NCBI GenBank assembly: GCA_037576195.1
Contig: CM075104.1
Coordinates: 440,775-504,774, forward strand
Source of the DNA: Phytoseiulus persimilis
Taxonomy: Eukaryota; Arthropoda; Arachnida; Mesostigmata; Phytoseiidae
Length of the DNA: 64,000 nt
Direction of reading: 5' to 3'
Under the pieces are notes generated by a model. The model worked only from the letters and a program-made list of their open reading frames with translations, made no database searches and was not told where the DNA came from. The translations under genes and the position numbers were made by a program. Positions 53,601-63,975 of the stretch are shown in pieces (position 1 is the stretch's first letter; the number at the start of each line of letters is the position of its first letter).

Positions 53601-55866
53601 TAGTCACGCTAACGCTTTGTGTTGACTATGACGGACACCCTTAGCTGTTCACGAGGATTCAGGTAACAAATTGTAGAGAGCATATTGAGTCCAGGCGATT
53701 TCAATCCTACGAAAATATGGAGGGTAAAGAATTCAACATCGAAGGATATTCAATTGATAAGAATATTCCGTGGCCAGGAACTCACTACGCTCGCTTACAG
53801 AAACTAGCAGGACTTGTGGATCATAATACAAGACAGAAACGTAAGCATCCACCTGCTGGCTGCAAGACCAGCCACGCTTTTCCAATAAGGCTCTGAGTGT
53901 TCACCATCTTTCATCAAACAAAAACTATCGTCAGGATTTCCGAGATAAGTCCGAACTTATTTCCCAGAAAATTGTCCCTCAGTTAGCACCACCTGTACAG
54001 AGAGAGCGTCAACAAAGATAGCATGCCTGCTGTCGAATGGAACCTGTCTAGGCGAAGATGACAAACGGATCGCATTTCAGCTACACTCATAGAATCACCA
54101 GCTTATCCATACATGGAACAAACTTTCTCCAACTCTGAGCAGAGCTTGTAAGCAACTTGAGTTTGCTCATAGCACTTCTTACTGCAAGAGTTGTTCGCTC
54201 CAAAACAGGCGACAGTCACGCTACCAGCAGCCCGGCGGAAACCAGCTTTCTTTCTCTGGCTTCCCAGTACTCGCTAGCTCTCCATGGAAAGTCTATAGTA
54301 GAGAAAGGTAGATTCTCACCCCTCTTCCCCATTTCTGATGGACAAGTGGTCTTCAACATTTCGTACGAGTGCAACTTCATTCAGTCTTAGGTGATGAAAT
54401 TATCGAAGTCGTGCCCTGATTCTGTGGTCAACTTGTTATTTTCTGTTCATTGGGGAATCTCACGACTCTGTGCCCATGTGTTGCTGAATGGAAGTACAAA
54501 AGTAATTGTAATTGTTCCTCAGACGCTTGTCTAAAATAGATTGGGTGGACTCATGGATGGAGCAGTGGTGAGCGGAGCAGTGATAGGATTTTCGATGCTG
54601 GTTACTACGGTTGGACTATGAGTGCTCGAAGCACCAGTATGTACTTGATTCACCGATAGTAGTTTCGGAAGCTGTTTTGTCAACAGAGGACTTGGTAGTC
54701 AACATTAACGCCATGCCTCATCGTGGAGCTCTGTAGAGAAAGGAGACTGAGTGTTTAAGCTTGAACTGGAGTGGGTAACTAACGACCCTGACCATTTAGG
54801 GATTCAAGTTGACGGTCTGATCAGCTGTTCTTTCATTGACTCTACTTGGTGCATGTACTGATGGTAAGCATTGACCCCGCAGAAAATCGTGAGAGGGTCA
54901 CATTCAGGTCTTCCAGTAACAGAGAACTGGTAAAGACGCAAGATACGAGAACAAAGATGAAGTCAAGTGCACAATGACATGAGACAAAGAGGATTGTCTG
55001 AACATGCCGGCATGATTGAAACAGCATGCCCAATGAATCTTTGCTTCGAGTATCGAAAAGGGAATCGTTAAACCTCTGACGAAAGAGAGGATGGTTTCTG
55101 AACTCTCTCGGTGCTACTATAGCATTCTGGTCAAGGATCCAATGGCGATTGTAATGGAATTATCAATCTCGGATTCCTTGCTTCCTCGACCCTGCTTATG
55201 AATATGGCGGGTTAAATCCAACCGGAAGTTGAGATGGAGGGAGGAGAGTTCTGTGGTCGAAAGTTCGCGTGGAAGCGATTATGCTAGTGATTCTCGATTA
55301 AACTGAGAACACATCCACCGAGGCAAAGCGAATGCTTTAGAGAATGCTTCGCACACACCTCACTGATAGGCGAACTGACTAACGTAGATCTTACTGAAGC
55401 ATGGGAGGATGAATTGATCCTAAGATTCAAAAGGATATTCCTCAGATAAGTGCCTGCAGAAGATCAGGGGTCTTTTATGACACCCAATCAGTTTTGATCT
55501 CGGTGAAATCTGTTCGATGGAGCAGACAAGAGCACCAGACTCCCGAGAAGGTCAGAGGTTGGAAGTATGAATCGTGTTGGATTCATCCCAATGAGAAAAA
55601 CGACCTGGAACAATCTCACTAGAAGGTAATCTCGAAAGTCTCACGTGAGAAGCTCATCTGAATACCTGAGTGATTGGAAAGTTCCGAAATCAGCAAAACT
55701 GAAAACAAGGCAGAGCATTTCGATGGAAATGTGGTTCCATATTTGACATTCTCGCAGAGAGCAAATACAGAGCTGTCTCTCGAGAACCTCGAATGCTCAT
55801 GTCCTTGATCCTGACTTGAACAACCGAGACCCGAAACGTGGTATCCATGTGAGAACCAGCTCCAGC
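53601..55866 (+). other. Long unrecognised 3' portion of Copia B, left part
   Basis: About 2.3 kb after the pol remnant with no open frame above about 80 codons and no domain I recognise. Together with 58916-60460 it makes about 3.8 kb between pol and the 3' LTR, far more than an ordinary Copia needs and close to the 3.6 kb post-pol region of family A. No match to the family A accessory genes is visible by eye. Confidence 0.5.
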
Positions 55867-56128
55867 TTAAGGCTCATTTACACTGTTTCACTCTTGGCGA
55901 GGATCACAGGAAGTGAACGCGAGATGAAACTCCCTAGTGATCATCGGCTGTCTTCACCGTTTCATCGGGGAAGCGCGTCCGTCAAGCCGATGAACACTCA
56001 GAACGGGCATAACGGTTGCTGAGCAGTAATTAGAGAGCCAGAAGAGCTCCTGCGAGTTGCATACAGGTTGGATAGAGTTCGTGGTCTGTCGAATCAGACG
56101 TGTACGTGAGAACGTTGAAACCAGGACA

Positions 56129-58055
56129 ATGTCACGAAGTCGGAGGCAGGAGGAGATCACGAGCGAGATCATCCGGACAGGAATCAGAATCATCGCACGC
56201 GGCCTGGTCGACGATGTGAGGGAGCAATTGGAAAGGAAAAACCGTCGCCGCCAACGACGCTGGTGGGTGAAATCCTGGATAGCGAGAAGACCGACCCTCG
56301 GAGCGTCTTCGACGGTCCTTCGCGAATGGGCCCTTGAAGCCCCCGACGACTACAGGAATCATCTGAGGATGTCTGAAGATCAACTCTCGTTTTCGCTCGA
56401 GAGGGTGAGGCCGGCCATCGAAAGAAAAGACACGTGGATGCGGCAAGCTATACCAGTTCGGACAAAGCTTGAGATGACGCTCCGATTCCTCGCGACCGGA
56501 GACAGTTTCGCGAGTCTGAGCGCGTTCTACAGAGTACCGAAATGTACGTTCTCGGCATTCCTTCCCGAAGTCTGCCAAGCCATATATACCGCCTTAGAAG
56601 AGTTCATCCAGGTAAGGAACAACTTTCAAGATATCTGAGAGCAGTTGAAAGCTCGTTTTCCGGGATCAGATTTATTAAACAGATTCAAACAGGAGAGCCA
56701 CTAGCCTAAATCGTGATAAGCCGGCTCGTCGTCGTCCATCTCGGTCCCAGCTCCGCAGTTCAGGGGTGATGCTCGACGGGCCGATGGACCGCTCATAGTG
56801 TACCCGCCAGAAGCGGCGCACTCCACGCAAGCTGGAAACGATTGCAACTGTGACAGCCGCTCCGCCGTCATCACCCGCTGAAGCTCTGCTTGGCACGCAA
56901 GGGCCCGGTCGAGAGGCATTGAGTCCAGCTGTAGTGCGAGGCTATCGCAGAAGATAGCGAATGCGCTCGGCGGTCTAGGCCTGTTGGCGTCAGAAAGCTT
57001 TTGTAGCCTGCTCAAGGCTTCGTCGAGTGTTGGGGGCATTGTTGCGGAGGAGCGCTTCCGCTTGCAATTTCCAGCCTTGGAAGAAGCTGAGGCGGAGCGC
57101 GTTGGGTCGCGGTTCTCGCGAGGCACAACCTCCTCTTCGTCGAAGAGCTGCGTGTCAGACTGCCCAGGTGGGGACTCGGTCTCGGGCGCCAGAGTTTCGT
57201 TGGGAGCAGCGATGTCGGAATTCTGAAACGAGAAGTCGCTTTACATCTATTTCAATTTTCGCGCAGGTACCGAGGTCTATCGATGAATGGGAAACTGTGA
57301 TGCGAGACTACGAAGCTATGTGGCACTTCCCCAACGTTTGTGGAGCAATGGACGGGAAACATGTGGTCATCAAGTGTCCCCCGAGCAGCGGGTCAGAATA
57401 CTTCAGTTACAAGAAAAACTTCAGTACAATCCTGTTCGCTGTCGTCGATGCGAATTATAACTTCCTTTACATTGACGTCGGAACCAACGGGAGAGTCAAT
57501 GATGCTGCTGTATTCACAAAGTCTGCGTTCAACGTGGCGTTGCAACTGGGTACCCTGAATGTGCCAAAAGACGGCATTTTCGTGGGGGATGACGCTTTCC
57601 CGTTACGAACGAATATACTGAAACCCTTTTCACGTTGCGGATCCCTGAACGAAACGCAGAAGATTTTCAACTACAGACTCTCCCGGGCTCGCCGAGTTGT
57701 GGAGAACGCTTTCGGTATTCTGGTAGCCAAATTCCGGATCTTCGAAAGACCAATCCCGCTTGCTATCCATACCACTGAGCAGGTAGTTAAAACCACTTGC
57801 GCCCTACATAACTGGCTGCGAAAAACCTCTTCCACCCGAAGCCCATACATTCAGAGAGATATGCTCGCAACTGAAGATTGGAACGAGCGTCGCGTCTTAC
57901 CAGGAACCGTCAGCGGCGCTGCCCACGATGGACTGCACGATCTTCCTCGCGACGCGGCGACGAATCATAGCAAGGCAGCCAGCGCAGTTCGGCAGCGATA
58001 CGCCGAAAGATTTGTGACTACAAACATCGTGCCATGGCAATGGTCAATGATATGA
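56129..58055 (+). CDS. PIF/Harbinger DDE transposase (two exons, 423 aa)
   Basis: Exons 56129-56611 and 57267-58055, donor CAG|GTAAGG, acceptor TTCGCGCAG, phase 0. Exon 1 has the family's N-terminal region (RRWWVKSWI, NHLRMSEDQLSF, TLRFLATGDSFASLSAFYR, the last part of a helix-turn-helix). Exon 2 has the DDE_4-type nuclease with Asp190 (CGAMDGKHV), Asp231 (YIDVGTNGRVND) and Glu307 (RVVENAFGIL), all in place. A length of 423 aa is normal. The enzyme would cut and paste the element at TTA-type sites, usually together with a MADF/Myb-like partner. Its 655-nt intron contains the last exon of that partner gene on the opposite strand. Confidence 0.92.
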
Positions 58056-58588
58056 CCCATCGACGACACCACTTGTTGGCGTCTTATGAATCATCACATG
58101 CCATGCTTTTCACCCGAATAAACACTATATTCATGACCTCGACATCTGCCCCGATTTATCCTGCCATGGAAGCGAAAAAAACGTTCCTCTGTCAAGGCTA
58201 TGATGGCTTACCCAGTCATGGAAGATTCACTCACCTTCAGATTCGAAGAACTCGCTTTTGGGTTGCTTACTTGACGCAAAAATGCGTCCGCGTCCTTGAA
58301 CCAGGTAACTGTCGGCCTATGTACTTCGTCCGCACTGACTCCGCTCTTTGTCGTCTCTCTGACTCTGGCTCGTTCGAACGCATACTTCGTCCGAACCGTT
58401 TTGATTTTCGCCTTCACGTCGTGCGTTGTAAGGCCTTCAAACTGCAACTCCGACACCATACCATCCAGGGCGTTGTTGCGGACATTGAGCTTGTGATAAT
58501 CCGGATGTTTGATGTTCCATAAGCATTCGTTTCTCCTGTAGCTTTCGAGGAACATTGACATATGTTGATCACGCCATTTGAACGCCAT
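56701..58588 (-). CDS. MADF-domain partner protein of the Harbinger element (two exons, 291 aa)
   Basis: Minus-strand exons 58588-58235 and 57222-56701, donor AAG|GTGAGT, acceptor CGTTTCAG, phase 0, 876 nt with stop. The N-terminus (about residues 5-100) is a MADF/Myb-SANT-like DNA-binding domain: FLESYRRNECLWNIKHPDY, VKAKIKTVRTKYAFE and WFKDADAFL. After a Ser-rich and acidic linker with a basic KRKR patch, the C-terminus carries CDSLALQLDSMPLDRALACQ, which resembles the BESS-type protein-contact helix. Harbinger elements usually encode such a protein, which binds DNA and brings the transposase to the nucleus. Its 1012-nt intron contains transposase exon 2. Confidence 0.85.
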
Positions 58589-58915
58589 GTCGGAAGTTCT
58601 TGTTTCTTCCCGAATAAAAGCCCCCGGAACGAATATATGGTTTAATCAATCCCTATCTGGCTGTCGTGCGCGCGCCTTCTGCCCACGGCGGCGCTGGACG
58701 CCTGTTCCTTGGCCCTCTCCCCGCCTCGGCTGCCCGTTCCAACCGTCGCCTATGAACGCCGCGTTCATCGAAATTTGGTAGAGAGCAAATTTGTTTCATC
58801 TTTCATTGCGAGGGATCACGCCCTGTGAAACTGCGGTGAACCGCAATCTACATTTTCATTTTCGATGCACATATCGGATGACCCTCGAAAGTGAAACAGT
58901 GTAAATGGGCCTTTA

Positions 58916-60460
58916 TCGAGACTGTGATTTGAGGGGTGTTCTTGGTCTGGAACTCATCAAACATCGTTGACAGCCCCACAGATATCGGAGATGTTCAAGT
59001 GCAGAGGACGAATGTGCTAAAACGGTTACAATATGAGCACCAGACTCATTTTCAGGATGACCGTAAGCCCAAATGGTTGAGCTAACGTTTCAGTTTGGAC
59101 TATCGTCTCGGTACAGGTCTATTCAAGACTGTGTTAGACTGTACTGATCTGATCCCTGATATTGTCGCCGATGTTACCGGTGAAAGCTCCCAAGATAAAA
59201 GATGAACAAAGCATCTTTGCTGACCAGAGTGTTCTGCAACGAACACTTCAAGGGTTGATTCATCGCGATCCCAGCTGTCTAAGTTCATTTAAAAGCTACG
59301 AACTCACGTTGCCTCTTGGTTTGCTATCCAAACAAGAGATCGAACTTGGCAGAATTCTATCGAACAAAATCAATGCATAAACATCAATTCTGAACTAACG
59401 GTTCTGAAGTTTCACGCCTGGAGTGGCTGATCGTGACAAAGCATTGTAACGGAATCCAGTGGCAATACAAAGTGTATGCCTGGAGTAGAGAATCCAACGT
59501 TTCGGTTGTCACCTTACGATCGAACCCTCACTCAGTCGATTCCAGACAGGATAGAAGCCAGTATTTAAGATCAGTAGGAGCTCACTAAAACATGTGACTC
59601 GATGATCTCCCAGTTATGTGAAGCAACCTAACTCCACGAGTCACGGAAGTGGAGAATCCCCAGAAATCACAATTCGATGATTCGCCGCGGTGGATACCAG
59701 AGGAGCAAAGATGAACTTCCCAAGCTGAGGTTAGACAGTTTTGTGAACGACGACGCGATTGATCCCCGCTTACCATGATGGTGCAACAGGCACAGTTTCG
59801 AGAGGAAGAGGATTGATCCAAGAGAGACAATCTCCTCTGCGCCATGGTAAATTACTACGTTCCGAAGTCTTCCTTTCTATCGGATTCGATGAGGTTACCC
59901 GGAAACAAAAGACCTCATTCTTGGCGTTTGTGGAAGACTAGTCGAAGATCCAAGTTACGCGCCCAAAGGGGAATGTGTAAGGTTCGCTTGCAAGCACATC
60001 ATCGCATCAGAGACGGAAACGGAACACGACGAATTCGTTCAAGAGGACATTTCTGTCCTAAGTCAGAACAACTCTTCATCGATGATGAAGAAAGACCTAA
60101 CATACATTGCCAGAGGGAACATCCTGGTCCGTCACCGAGTAGAGTCAATCGAGATCCTCGGAAAGGATCATGAGGATCCACCTTGAGAACTTCATGATGT
60201 CAGAAAGTTCCTAGGATGACCACTCCGAACGTTGTTCCGGAATCATACGGCAATGAGTGATCTAATATGACTAACTATTAGATACAATATCTCACGCGGA
60301 AGCCGCGTTGGAGATAAAATGAGAACCAGATAGAAATTAATGAACAAAAATTAATTTTTGTGGACCGCATGCCAGTGAAGTCTAGATAGGAAGAGGGGAA
60401 ACTAAGTGTTCATCAGTGAAAGGTGAAAGCTCATTCAGACTTCTTCCACCTAAGGGAGGA
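58916..60460 (+). other. Right part of the Copia B 3' region
   Basis: No domain is recognisable, and only short frames occur on both strands. Just before the 3' LTR the purine-rich CTAAGGGAGGA (60450-60460) is a fitting polypurine tract. Confidence 0.55.
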
Positions 60461-60773
60461 TGTTGAAATACAGCCATATTTCTGGGTAGCTGTAATTAGT
60501 CTGAAACACTGATGGGTCCAGAAGACGAGGACATTCTGACCGGAACCCTGTTCTGTGAGATACTGACAACGGCGTCCGTGAAGGACTTCCGGTCTTCACG
60601 GACGGGTGCAGCTTTCCACACTGATATATAAACCCTGAATAAAGAACTGCTCGGGGAGCTACATGATTCTAACACCGAATCTCTGTCTCATACTTCCGTG
60701 CCGTGATCTTCCAGACTCACAGAGTACTTCCAGATCGTGTCCACCGACTGACCCCAGTGGGTTATTTCCAACA
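60461..60773 (+). mobile_element. 3' LTR of Copia B
   Basis: 313 bp, differing from the 5' LTR by three substitutions and a 2-bp deletion. It is followed by AGGGG (60774-60778) and the RT of element F. Confidence 0.93.
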
Positions 60774-61368
60774 AGGGGGCTTGCCCATGGGCTGCATGAC
60801 TTCCTGATGATCCCCAACTTCTCGAGCGAATTGAACTCCTCCCTGACTTCTCTCAATACCTCCGGGGCAAGGCGGCGCGCCCCGGCGTGCCTTGGCGGAC
60901 CTTTGGTCAGGAGGTGAGGGCGGACATCGTGTTCGACCTCTGCGGCGAAATGCGGTGTGAGAACAGTTGGGAACTCCAGGAGGAGTGCTTCGAACTCGTT
61001 ACTCGCGCGGATGAGAATGCCGATGTTGTCGCAGCCTCTTGCATGGGGATGGACACCAGTGGAGAGCTATCGATCAGTTTCCGTCCGCGGAGGTCAATCA
61101 TCAAGCCCGCGCTTATCACGAAATCTGAGCCCAAGATAGGTTGCTTGACGTCGGCGGTGATGAAATTCCAGGTGTGTGTGAAACGCCCTGCAAGCTTCAG
61201 GGTGAGTCTTTTCATTCCGTATGTGTTTATCTTGCTCCCATTGGCTGCGACGAGATGATAATCAGAGAAGTTGGTCTTTCCTTGGAGAGTCGCCGGCACG
61301 ATGCTCACTTGAGCTTCCGTGTCTACCAGATAACCTCGACCAGATGAGGCGCACCGACCGGGAAACAA
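60774..61368 (-). pseudogene. Element F protease and start of RT
   Basis: The minus strand from 61368 encodes a retropepsin with YLVDTEAQVSIVPA, KINTYGMKRLTLKLAGRF and PILGSDFVISAGLMIDL. The normal active-site triad is DTG; here the codon reads DTE (GAA), one transition away, so the enzyme should be dead. Downstream, the RT N-terminus (REVREEFNSLEKLGIIRKS, then SPWASPL) runs to the Copia B junction and resumes at 30753. The AGGGG duplication lies at 60774-60778. Confidence 0.8.
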
Positions 61369-61403
61369 TTTTCCTTTCGGTTGAGAGCCGGCCGCAGTAG
61401 CGA

Positions 61404-62128
61404 CTACTGGCGGCCGGCCGTCCCGTTTCCCTGGGCCTGAAAAACCCTGCCATTCCAGGCGACGCCGGGGTTCCTGGGAGCGACACCTTCTCCTCGACGT
61501 CCCCTTCCCTGCATTACTTTGTGGACAGCGTCTACCTCTAGTTCTTGGAGCGCGGACACGGCTGAGATTTGGGAGTTTCGCTGAGCGAAAATCTTATCCG
61601 CGAGTTTTGCTACCTCTCTGAGCTCTAGATGGTCGCACGCAGCCACGTGGTCAGGCATGGGAGGCGGAAGCTTCTGCAGAAAGTGGAAACGGAGAAGCGG
61701 GTTTTTCGAGGCGTTAGCGTCTCGCCTGTAAAGCCCGAGCATCCTGTCGAGGAGCCTGGAAGGCGTGTCATCACCCATCGAGAGGTTCACCAGCGCTGCG
61801 AGTCGCTCGTGCCGGCTCACCTTGAAGGAATCTAGGACCCTTGCCTTGAACGCGTTGTGTCGGGCCCATGGAGCCGGGAGATCGTCGAAAAAATCCGCAA
61901 CCCTCTCCTGAGTGTCGGGGTCGAGGGCGGTGGGGGCGTATCAAATTTTGTCTGGTCCTCGCTGATCCTTCGCAAACTGAATTGCGCCTCAATGGTCTGG
62001 AACCACATGGAGGCCTGCTTGGGCCAGAACGGCGGCAACTTGAGGGGGACCGCGTTGATTCCCGGGGTGGAACGGCTTGTCCCCTGCTGCGGCTCTTCAT
62101 ACACATCCTCGGAATTGTCGTCACTCAT
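61404..62128 (-). pseudogene. Element F gag
   Basis: The minus-strand ATG at 62128 lies a few bases past the primer site. It opens with an acidic stretch and then LPPFWPKQASMWFQTIEAQF, typical of CsRn1-type Gag (an FWP...W motif). The frame breaks near 61832 and continues at 61820 with DDTPSRLLDRMLGL, LLRFHFLQKLP and ELREVAKLADKIF, again standard for this lineage. A clear nucleocapsid zinc knuckle is not visible before the protease. Confidence 0.8.
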
Positions 62129-62133
62129 TCTGG

Positions 62134-62151
62134 ATCACGTCCGGGTCACCA
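62134..62151 (-). promoter_or_regulatory. Primer-binding site of element F (tRNA-Trp type)
   Basis: One base inside the 5' LTR, the minus strand reads TGGTGACCCGGACGTGAT. Compared with the 3' end of insect tRNA-Trp as I recall it, 17 of 18 bases are complementary. tRNA-Trp priming is a known trait of CsRn1-clade elements. Confidence 0.75.
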
Positions 62152-62152
62152 C

Positions 62153-62271
62153 TGTAGGGTTTCAGCCCTACCTAGAAAAGTACTCGTGTCGCGGGCTTAC
62201 GGAGTAAGGACAGACTGGTTTATTCACTTCGTTCTTGTGTCATCAGAGACAGGCGGCGCTGGACCGCCACA
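62153..62271 (-). mobile_element. 5' LTR of element F
   Basis: This 119-bp partner of 28158-28274 starts TGTAGGG and ends CCACA on the plus strand. It is bounded by the primer site inside and the CATA duplication plus LINE E endonuclease outside. Such short LTRs are unusual for Ty3 elements, so promoter elements must be compact; no clear TATA box was seen. Confidence 0.88.
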
Positions 62272-62275
62272 CATA

Positions 62276-62842
62276 GTCCAGGACTTCTCCCCCTCTGGTT
62301 AGCCTTCCCTTGCATATCTCGTCGAGGTTGAGGATCTCAAGCCGATCCTTCTGCAAAGAATCCACTAGTAGATCCCCATAAACATTCTGCACGTCTGCAA
62401 ATTGTGCTAGGTGTACGTTCATGTCTCCTCCTACTAGGATGAAGGAGTTGTTCTTTCTCCTTCTCTCGAGAACTCCTTCCAGTGTCTTGTATGTCTCAAC
62501 ATTATTGCGGACGCTTTCGTGTGCTACGTACACACTGATGAGTATCAAGTCTTGTTTTTGCAGTGCCATGCCCACTGCCACAAAGTCCTTTTCTCTTTCC
62601 ACCCATTCTTTCTCTTTGAGGCTGTCCGGGATCAGGATGCCGATTCCACCGCTGGCGTTTTTCCCAGATCGATCATCCCTGTTTGAGCGTACAAATCTGT
62701 AGCCTTTGATTTTTGGTGATACCTCGTCATTCATGAGTTTTTTCTGCTTAACATGATCATTCTCTTTCGTAACTCCGAAAGAATTCATCATAAGCTCCTC
62801 CCATTTTAGCGCAGAAATGCGCTTTTCTTCGGGCGTGTTCAC
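62276..62842 (-). pseudogene. LINE E endonuclease N-terminal portion
   Basis: The minus strand encodes KGYRFVRSNRDDRSG, GGIGILIPDSLKEKEW, LILISVYVAHESVRNNVE and FILVGGDMNVHLAQF, the core strands of an APE-type endonuclease (the GDMN motif contains a catalytic Asp and Asn). The domain stops at LDYV, where the LTR of element F begins, and continues at 28157. The very N-terminus with the first catalytic residues is not visible, consistent with 5' truncation near 62842. Confidence 0.82.
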
Positions 62843-63700
62843 TAGGGTGTAACTGGGAGTGAGACGAAAAAATGGGAACGAAAAAATCGCAGCGGGAGGC
62901 CTTTAGGATTTTTCTCCGGAGCGAGGTAAATTTGAATTCAAGTCGAATTTCATGTGGTAAATCTCGGTGTCTTGTCATAGGTCAATGACAATGAAGTGAT
63001 GGTAGGTAAAGAAATAGTAAAGATCGGTCCCGGAATCACCCCTCCAGATTTGAAAAGTGAAGGTCAGATTGGTCCCGGAATCCCTCCTCCAGACTTGGAA
63101 AGTAATGGTCAGATTGGCCCCGGAATCACCCTTTAGACCTGGGAAAGTAATGGTGAGATCGGTCCCGAAATAACCCCTCCAAACTTGAAATGTGAAGGTC
63201 AGATTGGTCCCGGGATCACCCATCCCAGCCCTCAAGATTTTTTCCAGAGCGAGGGAAATTTGAATTCAAGTTGAATTTCATGTGGTAAATCTCGGTGTCT
63301 TGTCAGAGGTCAATGACAATGAAGTGATGGTAGGTAAAGTAATGTTCAGATCGGTCCCGGAATCACCCCTTCAGACTTGAAAAGTGAAGCTCAGATTGGT
63401 CCCGGGATCACTCCTCTAGACTTGGAGAGTAATGGTCAGATCGGTCCCGGAATCATACCTCCAGACTTGGGAAGTAATGGTCAGATTGGTCCCAGAATCC
63501 CCCCTACAGACTCGGAAAAATATTGTTAGATTGGTCCTGGAATCACCCCTCCAGACTCGAGAGTATGCTCAGATTGGTCCCGGAATCATCCCTCCAGACT
63601 CGGCAAAATATTGTCAGATTGGTCCTGAAATCAACCCACCAGACTCGGAAAAGTATACTCAGCAACTGACACAACTGGGAGCGGGGGCTGGATGCTTAGT
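62843..63700. repeat. Diverged 45-bp minisatellite with a ~320-bp duplication
   Basis: Units of the form AGATCGGTCCCGGAATCACC + CCTCCAGACTTG recur irregularly from 63018 to about 63660. They are relatives of the array at 18775-20395 but more diverged. A block starting near 62917 (GAGGTAAATTTGAATTCAAG...) is repeated from about 63235, so the region itself was duplicated in tandem. No gene is present. Confidence 0.85.
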
Positions 63701-63975
63701 CGACCTTTGACGCTAGGGCAGCGGAAGAGAGGGACGTTTTGAGGACGGTCACAACTTGTCGGCGAGCAAATCTACTTTTCTACTCTCGAGCTTTTTTCAT
63801 CCATTTCCCTCTTGCAGGGTCTTTCTCTTCTCGCCGGTCGCGTTCTTGCTTAACATTGGTCCCGGGTGCCTTCGCTTCTTCACTATTAATCTCTACCCCG
63901 CGCCTGCGCCCTCGAATGCAATGCCGGTTTCAACTCCAGCGCATAACACACATGTGGCCACTGTGATCGTTATAT
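63701..63975. other. Unassigned sequence before the terminal LTR
   Basis: There are short open frames on the plus strand without recognisable features. The last four bases, ATAT (63972-63975), look like the target of the LTR that follows. Confidence 0.4.

Larger units (their letters stand above)
55870..58912 (+). mobile_element. Apparently intact PIF/Harbinger transposon (3043 bp)
   Basis: The terminal inverted repeats are AGGCTCATTTACACTGTTTC at the left and the inverse of AGGCCCATTTACACTGTTTC at the right, continuing with CAC. They are flanked by TTA (55867-55869 and 58913-58915), the usual 3-bp target for this superfamily. The element carries a transposase gene on the plus strand and a MADF-domain gene on the minus strand, both with uninterrupted spliced frames. 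It lies in Copia B and in the same region as, but independent of, Copia array A. Confidence 0.93.
30759..60773 (+). mobile_element. Copia element B, carrying Copia array A and a Harbinger transposon
   Basis: LTRs of 315 and 313 bp (30759-31073 and 60461-60773) start TGTTGAAATA and end TTTCCAACA. A perfect 5-bp duplication, AGGGG, flanks the element (30754-30758 and 60774-60778) within the RT gene of element F. Excluding nested insertions, the interior is about 7.4 kb. Recognisable Copia pieces are gag/protease-like sequence at 31.2-32.8 kb and an RNase H piece at 53.4 kb. Integrase and RT are not recognisable. The LTRs differ by about three substitutions and one 2-bp indel, so the insertion is fairly young although its interior is degenerate. 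Confidence 0.88.
28158..62271 (-). mobile_element. Element F: Ty3/gypsy retrotransposon, CsRn1-like, split by Copia B
   Basis: On the minus strand the order is 5' LTR (62271-62153), primer site, gag, protease, RT start, then Copia B, then RT-RNase H-integrase, a polypurine tract and the 3' LTR (28274-28158). It is flanked by a 4-bp duplication, CATA (28154-28157 and 62272-62275). The primer site matches the tRNA-Trp 3' end, which is a feature of the CsRn1 lineage. Copia B sits in the RT, and the two halves rejoin in frame. Frameshifts in gag and at the integrase end, plus an altered protease motif, make it inactive. Confidence 0.88.
25501..62842 (-). mobile_element. LINE E: APE-type non-LTR retrotransposon, outermost host of the nest
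   Basis: Two widely separated blocks on the minus strand belong to one LINE: an endonuclease block at 62276-62842 and the rest at 25501-28157. The split falls inside the endonuclease, where element F inserted with a CATA duplication. Joining across it keeps the frame. The copy is 5' truncated near 62842 and internally deleted between the first RT motifs and the C-terminus, so it is not functional. A foldback element sits within it at 26809-27252. Confidence 0.85.

Noticed and set aside
53601-60460. Accessory genes in the 3' region of Copia B equivalent to those of family A
   Set aside because: The length is similar, but no open frame or motif matches; without alignment the parallel is too weak to call.
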